Source: Elusimicrobiales bacterium
GTDB taxonomy: Bacteria; Elusimicrobiota; Elusimicrobia; Elusimicrobiales; UBA9959
DNA length: 21,709 nucleotides
Assembly: GCA_026419335.1 (NCBI GenBank)
Contig: JANZZP010000045.1
Span: 1-21,709 of the forward strand
Direction of reading: 5' to 3'
In this document: piece by piece, positions 1 through 8,502 of the stretch
How the letters are laid out: each line of letters starts with the position of its first letter
How positions within the stretch are numbered: the stretch's first letter is position 1
Translations under genes and position numbers: made by a program
The notes under the pieces: model-generated
The model's input: the letters and a program-made list of their open reading frames with translations, nothing else
What the model was told of the DNA's origin: nothing
The model's database searches: none

Positions 1-1
1 A

Positions 2-1291
2 AATGATATAGAAGAGTTAAAAGAAACACTTTTTAAAGCTATCAAGAATCAAAAAAAGCCTGTTTTTATAAAAGTAAACTCAAAAATTGGTTTTAAAAGT
101 CCAAAGGAAAATTCTCCTAAAGTTCATGGAGAACCACTAAATAGTGAAGAAGTTGATAAAACAAGAGAAAATTTGGGTTGGGTTTGGAAAGAGAGATTTT
201 ATATACCTGATGAGATAAAATATGAGTTTTTAAGAATTAAAAATGAAAAAATTAACCAAAGAAAAGATTTTGATGCTAAACTAAAAGAGTACTCTAAAAA
301 ATATCCAAAAGAATATGAAAAAATAATGTTATTTAAAAATGGTATTATTAATAATATAAATTTAAATGATTTGAATATAAATGAAGAATCTCTTGCAACT
401 AGGGATTCTTTTGGAATTGTCATAAACTATTTATCAGAAAAAATAGAAAATTTAATATCTGGCTCTGCTGACCTTTCACCTTCAACTAAATCTGAACTAA
501 AAAAATATCCTCAAAGAACACTTCATTTTGGTGTTAGAGAGCATTTAATGGCTGCCTTTTGTAGTGGAGTTTCTTTGGATGGTTTTCTTATTCCTTTTTG
601 CTCTACATTTCTTGTTTTCTCAGATTATATGAGGCCATCTATAAGAGTTGCTTCAATTATGAATATACCTGTTTTCTTCGTTTTTAGTCATGATAGTATA
701 GGTGTTGGAGAAGATGGCCCTACACATCAACCAATAGAACATCTCATGTCTTTGAGATTAATTCCAAATTTATATGTTTTTAGGCCTGCTGATTTTTTTG
801 AAACAAAAATGGCTTTATATACATCATTAAAACTTAGAAAACCTACAGCTTTAATTTTTACTCGTCAGAAGGTTAAAAACCTTCATGCATATAAGGAAAT
901 TATAGAAAATAATTTTGATAAAGGTATTTACATCTTAGAAAATAAAAATTCTAATTATCTTATAATTGCTTCAGGTTCAGAGGTTGGGTTAGCTTTAGAG
1001 GTTTCAAGATCTTTTTCTTTGGAAGGTATAAATTTTGATGTTGCTTCAGCACCATCAGTTGAAATGTTTTTGATGCAGAATGATGATTATAAAAATATGT
1101 TTAGAAATTACGAAAAGGTTTTTGTGATAGAAGCTGCTAACTCATATGGTTGGTCTGATGTGTTAGGTAGGATGACAATCTGTTTTGATATAAAAACTTT
1201 TGGAGAATCAGGAAAGGAAAAGGATTTATTTGAAAAATTTGGGTTTAGTGTTGAGAAAATAAAAAAAGATATAAAAAGAGTATTATTTTAG
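2..1291 (+). CDS. tkt: Transketolase, C-terminal two-thirds (5' end outside window)
   Basis: Transketolase moves two-carbon ketol units between sugar phosphates in the non-oxidative pentose phosphate pathway, using thiamine diphosphate. The frame is open from base 2, so the gene enters from the left; 429 residues are visible against a usual 620-670, and about the first 200 are missing. Seen: the end of the first domain (IGFKSP, VHGEPL, TRENLGW), the linker, then the pyrimidine-binding domain with SADLSPS, FGVREH (the glutamate at 539-541 is the expected cofactor-activating residue), HDSIGVGEDGPTHQPIEHL and FRPAD, followed by the C-terminal domain (ASGSEV, SAPSVEMF). An ATG at 173 lies inside the protein and is not the start. 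The stop directly abuts the next ATG, so the two genes are probably cotranscribed. 1-Deoxyxylulose-5-phosphate synthase is less likely because the GEDGPTHQP block and VHGEPL are transketolase-like. Confidence 0.95.
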   Translation, partial: NDIEELKETLFKAIKNQKKPVFIKVNSKIGFKSPKENSPKVHGEPLNSEEVDKTRENLGWVWKERFYIPDEIKYEFLRIKNEKINQRKDFDAKLKEYSKKYPKEYEKIMLFKNGIINNINLNDLNINEESLATRDSFGIVINYLSEKIENLISGSADLSPSTKSELKKYPQRTLHFGVREHLMAAFCSGVSLDGFLIPFCSTFLVFSDYMRPSIRVASIMNIPVFFVFSHDSIGVGEDGPTHQPIEHLMSLRLIPNLYVFRPADFFETKMALYTSLKLRKPTALIFTRQKVKNLHAYKEIIENNFDKGIYILENKNSNYLIIASGSEVGLALEVSRSFSLEGINFDVASAPSVEMFLMQNDDYKNMFRNYEKVFVIEAANSYGWSDVLGRMTICFDIKTFGESGKEKDLFEKFGFSVEKIKKDIKRVLF

Positions 1292-2191
1292 ATGATTAGG
1301 ATTGGATATCCTTGTGTAAATAGAAGTGTTGGGTGTAGTTCTTCTAAAACTTTTAGGATAAAAAACTTTTCAAAAGAGAATCTTTTGAAAACATCGCAGG
1401 AAAATCTTAAGTGTCTTTTAAAAGTTATTGATTTTAACTATAAAAATGGAATACATTTTTTTAGAATATCATCAGATATTATACCTTTTGCTTCACATAG
1501 TATAAACAAGATAAATTGGCAAAGTTACTTAAAAGATTTTTTAAAAGAAGTTGCTAGAAAACTAAAAGAAACTAAAATTAGAGTTTCAATGCATCCTGAT
1601 CAATTTGTAGTTTTAAATTCACCAAATGAGGATATAGTAAAAAGAAGCATCAAAGAGCTTATATATCATCTTCGCCTCCTTCAGTCATTTGAAACAGATT
1701 TAACTGCAAAAATCCAGATTCATTTGGGTGGAAAATATGATGACAAAAAAGAATCTATAAAAAGATTTATAAAAAATTTTAATAAACTTCCTAAAGAATT
1801 GAAGGAGAGGTTGGTTATAGAAAATGATGAAAAGATATATACAGTTTCTGATTGTATTTATGTTGCAGAAAAAATAAAAGTTCCAGTTGTTACTGATTAT
1901 TTGCATCACAATATAAACTCAAACAACGAAGATTTTTTTAAAAAAATTAATGAAGTTGTACAGACATGGAATAAAAAAGATGGAGTTCCAATAATAGATT
2001 ATAGTTGTCAAAAAGAGAATTCAAAAAAAGGGATTCATTCTGAAAGCATAGATGAAAATAATTTTAAGGATTTTATTGGGAGATTATTGAAGATTAAAAT
2101 GGATTTTGATATAATGCTTGAGATAAAAGATAAAGAGAAGAGTGCTATTAAAGCTTTAAATATTTTAGAAAGTTTTTATATTAAAAAATAA
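1292..2191 (+). CDS. uvsE: UV damage endonuclease (UvsE/UVDE family)
   Basis: 299 residues, the usual size for bacterial UVDE. The family has a TIM-barrel fold, binds several metal ions and nicks DNA 5' of UV photoproducts and some other lesions, starting an alternative excision repair. Seen: N-terminal IGYPCVNRSVGC; NGIHFFRISSDIIPFASH; MHPDQFVVLNSP; IHLGG; the glutamate in VIENDEK; VVTDYLHHN; KKGIHSESID; and C-terminal IMLEIKDKE. These His, Asp and Glu blocks are the expected metal ligands in the expected order. The ATG follows the transketolase TAG with no gap. Only a weak purine run (aaaaagag near 1274-1281) precedes it, so translation is probably coupled. It is cytoplasmic, with no signal peptide. 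The family call is firm. Confidence 0.93.
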   Translation: MIRIGYPCVNRSVGCSSSKTFRIKNFSKENLLKTSQENLKCLLKVIDFNYKNGIHFFRISSDIIPFASHSINKINWQSYLKDFLKEVARKLKETKIRVSMHPDQFVVLNSPNEDIVKRSIKELIYHLRLLQSFETDLTAKIQIHLGGKYDDKKESIKRFIKNFNKLPKELKERLVIENDEKIYTVSDCIYVAEKIKVPVVTDYLHHNINSNNEDFFKKINEVVQTWNKKDGVPIIDYSCQKENSKKGIHSESIDENNFKDFIGRLLKIKMDFDIMLEIKDKEKSAIKALNILESFYIKK

Positions 2192-2201
2192 GGAGGCGTT
2201 T

Positions 2202-2828
2202 ATGGATTGTATAAACATAATAAAAGAAAGAAGGTCAGTAGGAAACTTCGATCCCTCTTTTGAAATGACAGATGAGGATATTAAAAAAATATATGAACTC
2301 GCTTCACTTACTCCCTCATCAATGAATCTACAACCATGGGAGGTTATAGTAGTAAGATCCAAAGAAAAAAAAGAGCTCTTGATGAAATGTGCAATGAATC
2401 AGATTAAGGTGAAGCATGCTTCAGCAAATTTTATAATAATAGCAGATACAGATGCATTAGAAAAAAATGTAGATGATGTTATGAAAAGTTGGATTGAATT
2501 AGGTTATTTAGATGAGAAAACCGCTCAAGAGTATAAAAAATTTGCTCCAAATTTATATGGTTCCACGAAAACTGAATTAAAAAGAAAAATATTTGCTGTT
2601 AAAAATGCATCCTTTTTTGCTATGTCTTTAATGTATGCAGCAAAAATATTAGGTTATGATTCACATCCTATGGATGGCATAGATGAAGATGCTATAAAAA
2701 AAGAGTTTAATATAGCTGAACATAAAATTATTCCGCTTGTAATTGCTGTGGGAAAACATGACGAAACAAAAAAAATACTACCCAGAGCAATAAGATTTAA
2801 CTTTAACATAAAAATGAAAATAATATAA
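2202..2828 (+). CDS. Nitroreductase-family FMN oxidoreductase (YodC/MhqN-like)
   Basis: 208 residues, the normal size for a single-domain nitroreductase. These are FMN-dependent, usually dimeric cytoplasmic enzymes that reduce quinones, nitro compounds or other electrophiles with NAD(P)H; the physiological substrate here cannot be read from sequence. Seen: the phosphate-binding RRSVGNF (cf. RRSxR) at residues 10-16, SSMNLQPWE after the second helix, and late GYDSHPMDGID plus PLVIAVG. The RRS box has Gly-Asn where many relatives have a second Arg. A perfect AGGAGG at 2191-2196 sits 5 bases before the ATG and shares its first base with the uvsE stop, so it is the third gene of the same probable transcript. 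About 205 bases without a gene follow. Confidence 0.88.
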   Translation: MDCINIIKERRSVGNFDPSFEMTDEDIKKIYELASLTPSSMNLQPWEVIVVRSKEKKELLMKCAMNQIKVKHASANFIIIADTDALEKNVDDVMKSWIELGYLDEKTAQEYKKFAPNLYGSTKTELKRKIFAVKNASFFAMSLMYAAKILGYDSHPMDGIDEDAIKKEFNIAEHKIIPLVIAVGKHDETKKILPRAIRFNFNIKMKII

Positions 2829-2957
2829 AACAATTAAATTAACAAAATAATATTAAAAAATATCCATGATATTAACTACCTTCCGTGTATCAATAATTAT
2901 TTTGCTTTTTTATAATTTTTAATAATTATTTAATATAGCTAAAATTGAATAATTTCT

Positions 2958-2986
2958 TTGATTTTTAATTTATTAATTCATATAAT
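2958..2986 (+). promoter_or_regulatory. Sigma70-type promoter for the four-gene envelope operon
   Basis: TTGATT (2958-2963) and a perfect TATAAT (2981-2986) are separated by exactly 17 bases. Transcription would start near 2993 and give a leader of about 40 bases carrying AAGGAGG (3021-3027) before the ATG at 3034. It is the best promoter in the window and lies in the 205-base gap after the nitroreductase. No riboswitch-like fold was recognised in the leader. The rest of the gap holds only A+T-rich sequence and a short inverted repeat (AATATC-cat-GATATT, 2859-2873). Confidence 0.6.
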
Positions 2987-3033
2987 ACTTTATAGGTTTT
3001 ATCCTAAGGGTAGAATCTTAAAGGAGGAAATTA

Positions 3034-4584
3034 ATGAAGTTTTTTTTAATATATATAAGTTTTTTTATTTTTATTTTAAACATACATTCAAATTCAGAAA
3101 CCCATTTTTCAAATGAACTTCAATTATATAACAATGATATATCTGGAAATGGGAAGTTACAATCATCACTTACGGAAGGTTTTAGCTATATAAATATATT
3201 TAATTTATATGGAAATGGTGAAAAAGAAGTTTTTAATTACAGTTACAACATTGGTATAAAGATTACAGACGATTCCAAAAATGATATAAAAAATATTTCA
3301 TTAACAAATTTACAAGGAAACTTTATAAAAGACTATCACATATTTAATTTTGGAGACATCTTTGAAAACTTCTCACAATATACGCTCGCAACCTCTCTTA
3401 AAGGTATCTCTTACAAATTTCTCAAACAAAATTCCAAACTACCAAAGATATATGCAATTTTTGGAAACCCTTATCCAAGGTGGGATTCTTTTTGGAATGA
3501 ACCCAAAACAAAGGTTACAAAAAGGCAAGTTTATGGGCTTAAAATAAAAGAAAATATTGGAGATTTAGAAATTGGTGGAAATTACTTAAATTCAAAAGAT
3601 GTAGAGCTTGTAAATGAAAATCAAAAATTTAGAACATCTAATTATTCTGTTGACTTCAATTATATAATACTTGATGGATTAAATCTGAATGGTGAGTTTG
3701 CCAAATCAAATGGAGATGAAAAAATATCTAATAAATCTTTAAACGGTAAAGCATTAAGGTTAGAAGCAGTTGGTGATGCAGAACCTTCAAGAGTAAGTAT
3801 AGAATATGAAAACATAGAACCAGATTATACCTCACTTCTTGGATCAGCTATATCAGATAGAAGGAAAATAAAAGCAAAATGGAAATATAAATACTCTAAT
3901 CTAGTAAATTTAAATTCCTCTCTTCTTTACTATAGAGATAATCTCACAAATCAAAAAAAACAAACAACCTATACTTATAGACCTGAGATATCACTATCAA
4001 TTAAAAAAGTATTCAGTTCAAGGCCATTGTCTTATGCAAATATATCATACAAGTTTGATAGAAAATATGGACCCGCATCACAAAAAGATCATTATTTTAA
4101 TATAAATTATCAAGATAAATTCAAAGATATTGAAAATGACACTAATATTGGATATACTACATACAAAACAGATCCTAATAAAAGAAATTCATCAGAGATT
4201 AATTTCAATACTTCATTTTTAAAAAGAATTGATAAAAACGATTCAACAATAACACCATCACTAAATTTAGGAAGTTGGTATTCAAAGGATGAACTATCAA
4301 ATACAACAGATAAAATCTACGAATATTCTATGGGACTTATCTATGAGAAAATTCAAGCAAGTTTTAATATTGATTTCAAAATGGGGCAAAATTTTCTAAA
4401 AAAACAAAACTCACAAGATTCAGAAAAGACATTTGCTTTGATTAATTGTTATTATAAAACGAGGATGATTAATTATGACTCAACTATATTTTTAAAAATT
4501 GCCTATAATAATTATAATTTTTCCATTAATTCAAATGATTTTAGGGAAAAATCAATAACCTTCGGTGTTAATACTTCATTTTAA
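3034..4584 (+). CDS. Exported beta-barrel-like outer-membrane protein of unknown function
   Basis: 516 residues. The first 19 form a signal peptide (Lys at 2, then a run of Phe/Ile/Leu, ending near NIHS). After it come about 500 residues of alternating polar/hydrophobic beta-strand-like segments rich in Asn, Ser, Tyr and Lys, with no cytoplasmic domain and no long hydrophobic helix. The last strand ends ITFGVNTSF, with a C-terminal phenylalanine as in the barrel-insertion signal of outer-membrane proteins. A block near residues 145-175 (FGNPYPRWDSFW, then RQVYGLKI) looks conserved-domain-like, but I cannot name the family. AAGGAGG at 3021-3027 supports the start. The next gene begins 10 bases after the stop, so it is first in the envelope operon. 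It could be a porin-like channel or a surface anchor; the sequence does not choose between them. Confidence 0.75.
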   Translation: MKFFLIYISFFIFILNIHSNSETHFSNELQLYNNDISGNGKLQSSLTEGFSYINIFNLYGNGEKEVFNYSYNIGIKITDDSKNDIKNISLTNLQGNFIKDYHIFNFGDIFENFSQYTLATSLKGISYKFLKQNSKLPKIYAIFGNPYPRWDSFWNEPKTKVTKRQVYGLKIKENIGDLEIGGNYLNSKDVELVNENQKFRTSNYSVDFNYIILDGLNLNGEFAKSNGDEKISNKSLNGKALRLEAVGDAEPSRVSIEYENIEPDYTSLLGSAISDRRKIKAKWKYKYSNLVNLNSSLLYYRDNLTNQKKQTTYTYRPEISLSIKKVFSSRPLSYANISYKFDRKYGPASQKDHYFNINYQDKFKDIENDTNIGYTTYKTDPNKRNSSEINFNTSFLKRIDKNDSTITPSLNLGSWYSKDELSNTTDKIYEYSMGLIYEKIQASFNIDFKMGQNFLKKQNSQDSEKTFALINCYYKTRMINYDSTIFLKIAYNNYNFSINSNDFREKSITFGVNTSF

Positions 4585-4594
4585 GGGAGGAACA

Positions 4595-5827
4595 ATGAAA
4601 AAAACAATAATATTGATAACAATGTTATTAGTAACATATTCATCAGCCTATTCAAAATGGTGGATTTTTGGAAAATCAAAAGATGAAGTTATTATAAAAT
4701 ATATGCTTATCAATGATATTTCACAAGACGATGCGGCAGGAAAAATAACACTCTTTTATGAAAACATAAAAAATTTAAAAATATATGTGAAAGGGAAAGC
4801 ATATCCTGGAAAAAAATCCACAATAGGTCTTGTCAGATATACAATAGATAACAAACAATCTTGGAATGAAGCAAAATTTAATGAAAATGGAGATTTCGAG
4901 TTTGACTTTAACATAGAAAAAGATAAAAAATATGTTTTATGCGTTGAGATAACAAATACCTTGGGTAAAACCAATAAAGTAGATGAAAGCTGTAAAGAGA
5001 TTATAATATCTAAAGAGAGCATTAATTTAAATATAAAAAGCACTTTAGATGAACTTTTCAAAGCATATTCGGAAAAAAATATAAATAAGTTTATGAAATT
5101 AGTATCTGAAGATTTTGTAGGTGATAAAGATTTATTAGAACTTGCTTTAAAAAAGGATTTTAATACATTAGATAATATAAGCATTAGCTATACAATAAAT
5201 AATATTGCTTTAGGCTCTAAAGGAATTGCTGTTTCAATAACATATTCAAGAAGTTTTATTTCAAAAAAAAGCGGTTCTATTATACAAGATAGAGGAATGA
5301 CGGAAATGGTATTCAAAAAAGAAGCTAACAACATATTGCTATACAGTATGAAAAAACCACTACTTTTTGGATTATCGGACACAGATAATCTTGCCTCAGG
5401 AACAACTGCCGGGCAAACTGAAAGTATAATAATAGATGATATTGGAGAGGTAACCAGTGGAACTCAAATAATAACAATTTATAATTGTAACTCACTTGCA
5501 GTTTACAATTTTTCAAGTGGTAATTATATATGCGATATGGGAATGCCAAATGGTGATATATGGTTTTACAGCTGGGCAGATGCAATAGGATATTCTATGC
5601 CAAATGAGCATAAAGAAATAAATAAACCTTTATCCTTAATAACTCCCACTGAAGCAAAAAACAACACAGGATTTTCAAGCAATGCCTCTGTAAATCCTGC
5701 ATCGTTAGGAAAATCATATATATTTAAAATTTCAAATGGGTATTGGGGAATAGAACTTTTAGAAATGCCGTATCAGACTTATGGAGGAATGCAATTTAAA
5801 ATAAAATTTAAAGTTAAAAAATTTTGA
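4595..5827 (+). CDS. Exported protein with Ig-like and NTF2-like domains, function unknown
   Basis: 410 residues when started at the ATG at 4595, which has GGGAGG at 4585-4590; a longer reading from 4565 overlaps the previous gene and spoils the signal peptide. Residues 1-20 are a clear signal peptide (MKKTIILITMLL, AYS). Residues about 55-138 look like one Ig/fibronectin-type sandwich. Residues about 145-260 look NTF2/SnoaL-like: a helix with LDELFKAYSEKN, then NKFMKLVSEDF, then long strands. The last 140 residues are beta-rich, include YNFSSGNYICDMG and GKSYIFKI, and belong to no family I recognise. It lies between the beta-barrel and the coiled-coil protein. The NTF2-like part resembles the C-terminus of the next gene product, suggesting a shared partner or ligand. 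Periplasmic or surface location is inferred. Confidence 0.7.
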   Translation: MKKTIILITMLLVTYSSAYSKWWIFGKSKDEVIIKYMLINDISQDDAAGKITLFYENIKNLKIYVKGKAYPGKKSTIGLVRYTIDNKQSWNEAKFNENGDFEFDFNIEKDKKYVLCVEITNTLGKTNKVDESCKEIIISKESINLNIKSTLDELFKAYSEKNINKFMKLVSEDFVGDKDLLELALKKDFNTLDNISISYTINNIALGSKGIAVSITYSRSFISKKSGSIIQDRGMTEMVFKKEANNILLYSMKKPLLFGLSDTDNLASGTTAGQTESIIIDDIGEVTSGTQIITIYNCNSLAVYNFSSGNYICDMGMPNGDIWFYSWADAIGYSMPNEHKEINKPLSLITPTEAKNNTGFSSNASVNPASLGKSYIFKISNGYWGIELLEMPYQTYGGMQFKIKFKVKKF

Positions 5828-5861
5828 AAATATTTATCTATTAGTTTAATAAGGAGATTAT

Positions 5862-8477
5862 ATGATTTTGAGTATTATAATATTTTTTAATTCTATAATA
5901 TTATCACAATCTAAAACATATTTAGAAATAACAAATGAGCTAAGTTGGGAAATTTGGGGAACCGTGCAAACTAAAAAAGAATTACAAAAATATATTGAAG
6001 AACAAGTAGCAAATCTTGATACCCTTAATAAAATAAGACAAGCACAAATAAAACTTAGAGAGATGGCTCAACGACAAAATATTAAAACAGCAGTTAAAAT
6101 TGTAGATGTTGGGATAACTGCTGTAGGAATTATAACAGGAGGAACTGCTATTGCAGCTAAAGAAGGTGGGAAAGAAGCTCTTAAATGGTATTTTGCAAAA
6201 GAAGTAGGGAAAGAGGTAACAAAAGAAGCTATAGGTATACCAGGTTATTCTGACATAATTGGGGCTGGAGTATTTATATTTAACAAAGCAGATGAAAATA
6301 CAATAAGAGCTCAACTTTCAAAAGAATCTAGTCAAATATTAATAAAGGTTCAAGAAATACTAAAAAACTCAGAAACTTCCTACCAAGATAAGTCAAGAGA
6401 AATGTTTAATCTAACATTAGAAATGGAAGAAATAGTTGAAACTAAACAAAATCAAATTAAAGGTATTGCAAATCTTCTTGAAGAAAAAAACAAAAAAATT
6501 GAAGAACTAAGAAAAATAGCACAAATATTAAAGGATGAAGAAAAGAAAAAAGAATCAATGCGAGAAAAAAACATAAAAAATATAGAATACAAACCAGAAA
6601 TAGAGACACAAACAAACAAAGATATCGAAATAGAAATACAAACTCTGCCAAATGAAACCAAAGAAGAAAGTCGAAAAAAAATGCAAAAAGCAATAGATAA
6701 CTACATAAACTCACTCTCATTAAAAATAGTTAAAGATGATGACAAAGTATGTAAAGAATTAAGAAATATAAAAAATCAAGATATAAATTATGGTTATGAC
6801 GCAGAATCCTACTGGAAGGAATTTGAATATATGAAAAAAAATTTAGATAACTTAAATACATATTCATCTGCTGAAAGCATGGAAATTTCAGCCAAAAATA
6901 TTTATGAAAATCTTATAAAACAAAAAGATGCATATAAAAAATTCAAGGTTGAAATAAAAAATAATATAGAACCTTTAATAAAAAACATGTTAGAAAATAT
7001 TTCTTTATGGAATAAAATTTATTTAAAATACACATCAGCTGGATATAAAGTAGCAAAACCACCAGAAAATTCTGAATTTTTTGGATATAAAAATTGTTAT
7101 ATAAATGAGATGTCAAATATTGAGAGTTTTATGGCATCAACTAACGGATTAGAAAACTTGTTATCATCTATAGAAACATCAGCAAAAGGAAGAAAAGAGT
7201 TAATATACAAAATAGCTTCCGATTTTGGAATTAATCTTGTATCAAAAATAGAAGATTTTAAATCAAAAAAACCTATATATGAAAAGATAATAACAGAAAA
7301 ACTATCAAAACTTGACTATGATGCTGATAAAATTATCTCTCTTAGACAATCTATAATAAATGAGTTTAGTAGTATTGGGTCAAAAAATCTTAAAAATTTA
7401 AGCTCAAAAATATCAGAAGCATCTTTAATATATTCAGATATAGTTTCAAAATATTTAGAAATAAACCAAAAGTATAAAGAAATAAACACTTTAGCGTATG
7501 AAATAAATGAAATGAAATCAAATCCTCTAATCTCAGACATAAGTTATATTTCTTATCAATCTAAAAATCAATCACATAAATCTGCTATGTTACCTTTATA
7601 TAAAAAAATTCAAGATGATATATCCTTAAATATACCTTATTATGATTTTGAAGATAAATATGAAATATTTTCAAAAAACATTACCTCTGCTCAAACTGCT
7701 TTAAATTATTTAGAGTCTCAAAAAAATAAAATAATTTCAATTTATTCAAAAGCTATATCGGATTTTAAAACAGCATCTCAAAAAGATTTTTCCTCTTTTT
7801 ACGAGAGCACGTCAACTTTAAAAGAAGAGGTTTTAAAACTGGATTGTTTTTATGAAGATACAAAAAAACAAGAAGAAGAAATCACATCTGAAATTGTATC
7901 TAAAAAGTTTTTTGAAAATGTTGGAGAACAAGAGCCAACTCTTGCTAGAACTGGTTTCAACGATAAAGAAATATTAAATAAAAAAGAAGAATTTGAAAAA
8001 TTAAGAAGTGATTTTTGGTCATCAGATAAAGGGAAAGAAATAAAAAAATTATTATCATTAAATAATAACATTTCAAATGATTTGCAAACAATAGATAAAA
8101 TAAAAAATAATTATATCAACAAGTTATATAATGATTTAAAAAATGGATATGAAACTAAAAATATTTATAAAATAATTTCCCTCATAGATCCTTCTTGGCA
8201 ATCTCCAGACGGAGACACAATATCACAACTTCAAGAACACTTAACAAACATATTTAAAGTTTTTAATGAAATTAAATTTAATATAACGAATTTGCACATT
8301 ATTCCAAACAAAGATGGTAGCTTTAGAGTAAATTATAATTTGGAAATTATATCAAAAATATATTCTAAAAATATTAAAAGGATTGAGAATTCATTTGTTT
8401 CAGAAATGATAATTATAGAAAATGGTAAAGCAAGAATAGTCAAAACAGAAGAAGGAAATTATTGGATGATAAAATAA
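5862..8477 (+). CDS. Large exported coiled-coil protein with C-terminal NTF2-like domain
   Basis: 871 residues of no recognised family. AAGGAG at 5851-5856 supports the ATG. A short hydrophobic N-terminus (MILSIIIFFNSIILS), unusual in lacking a basic residue, probably serves as signal peptide. Residues about 76-98 and 127-140 are Gly/Ile/Ala-rich and hydrophobic (VGITAVGIITGGTAIAA; IIGAGVFIF), like a membrane-interacting hairpin. Residues about 145-260 and much of 310-745 are highly charged Lys/Glu-rich helix with strong coiled-coil character. Residues about 749-871 look NTF2-like (YNDLKNGYETKNIYKIISLIDPSW, split as one helix and turn) and end in GNYWMIK. The stop is 25 bases before the giant protease gene. 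A structural or tether role at the envelope is an inference; coiled-coil composition alone can mimic unrelated families. Confidence 0.68.
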   Translation: MILSIIIFFNSIILSQSKTYLEITNELSWEIWGTVQTKKELQKYIEEQVANLDTLNKIRQAQIKLREMAQRQNIKTAVKIVDVGITAVGIITGGTAIAAKEGGKEALKWYFAKEVGKEVTKEAIGIPGYSDIIGAGVFIFNKADENTIRAQLSKESSQILIKVQEILKNSETSYQDKSREMFNLTLEMEEIVETKQNQIKGIANLLEEKNKKIEELRKIAQILKDEEKKKESMREKNIKNIEYKPEIETQTNKDIEIEIQTLPNETKEESRKKMQKAIDNYINSLSLKIVKDDDKVCKELRNIKNQDINYGYDAESYWKEFEYMKKNLDNLNTYSSAESMEISAKNIYENLIKQKDAYKKFKVEIKNNIEPLIKNMLENISLWNKIYLKYTSAGYKVAKPPENSEFFGYKNCYINEMSNIESFMASTNGLENLLSSIETSAKGRKELIYKIASDFGINLVSKIEDFKSKKPIYEKIITEKLSKLDYDADKIISLRQSIINEFSSIGSKNLKNLSSKISEASLIYSDIVSKYLEINQKYKEINTLAYEINEMKSNPLISDISYISYQSKNQSHKSAMLPLYKKIQDDISLNIPYYDFEDKYEIFSKNITSAQTALNYLESQKNKIISIYSKAISDFKTASQKDFSSFYESTSTLKEEVLKLDCFYEDTKKQEEEITSEIVSKKFFENVGEQEPTLARTGFNDKEILNKKEEFEKLRSDFWSSDKGKEIKKLLSLNNNISNDLQTIDKIKNNYINKLYNDLKNGYETKNIYKIISLIDPSWQSPDGDTISQLQEHLTNIFKVFNEIKFNITNLHIIPNKDGSFRVNYNLEIISKIYSKNIKRIENSFVSEMIIIENGKARIVKTEEGNYWMIK

Positions 8478-8502
8478 ATAAAATTGTACAATATCTATAA
8501 TT

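Noticed and set aside
2859..2873. AATATC-cat-GATATT inverted repeat as terminator of the nitroreductase transcript
   Set aside because: The stem is 6 base pairs with one G-C pair and no following T-run; chance is likely in such A+T-rich DNA.
4565..4594. Upstream start for the Ig/NTF2-like protein
   Set aside because: It overlaps the barrel gene and would place 10 residues before a normal signal peptide; GGGAGG at 4585-4590 serves the ATG at 4595.
4756..5184. 142-codon minus-strand frame and similar antisense frames at 5325-5585, 5982-6314, 10112-10378 and 13747-14037
   Set aside because: They lie antisense to well-supported coding regions, have low-complexity Phe/Ser/Leu-rich translations and no ribosome sites.
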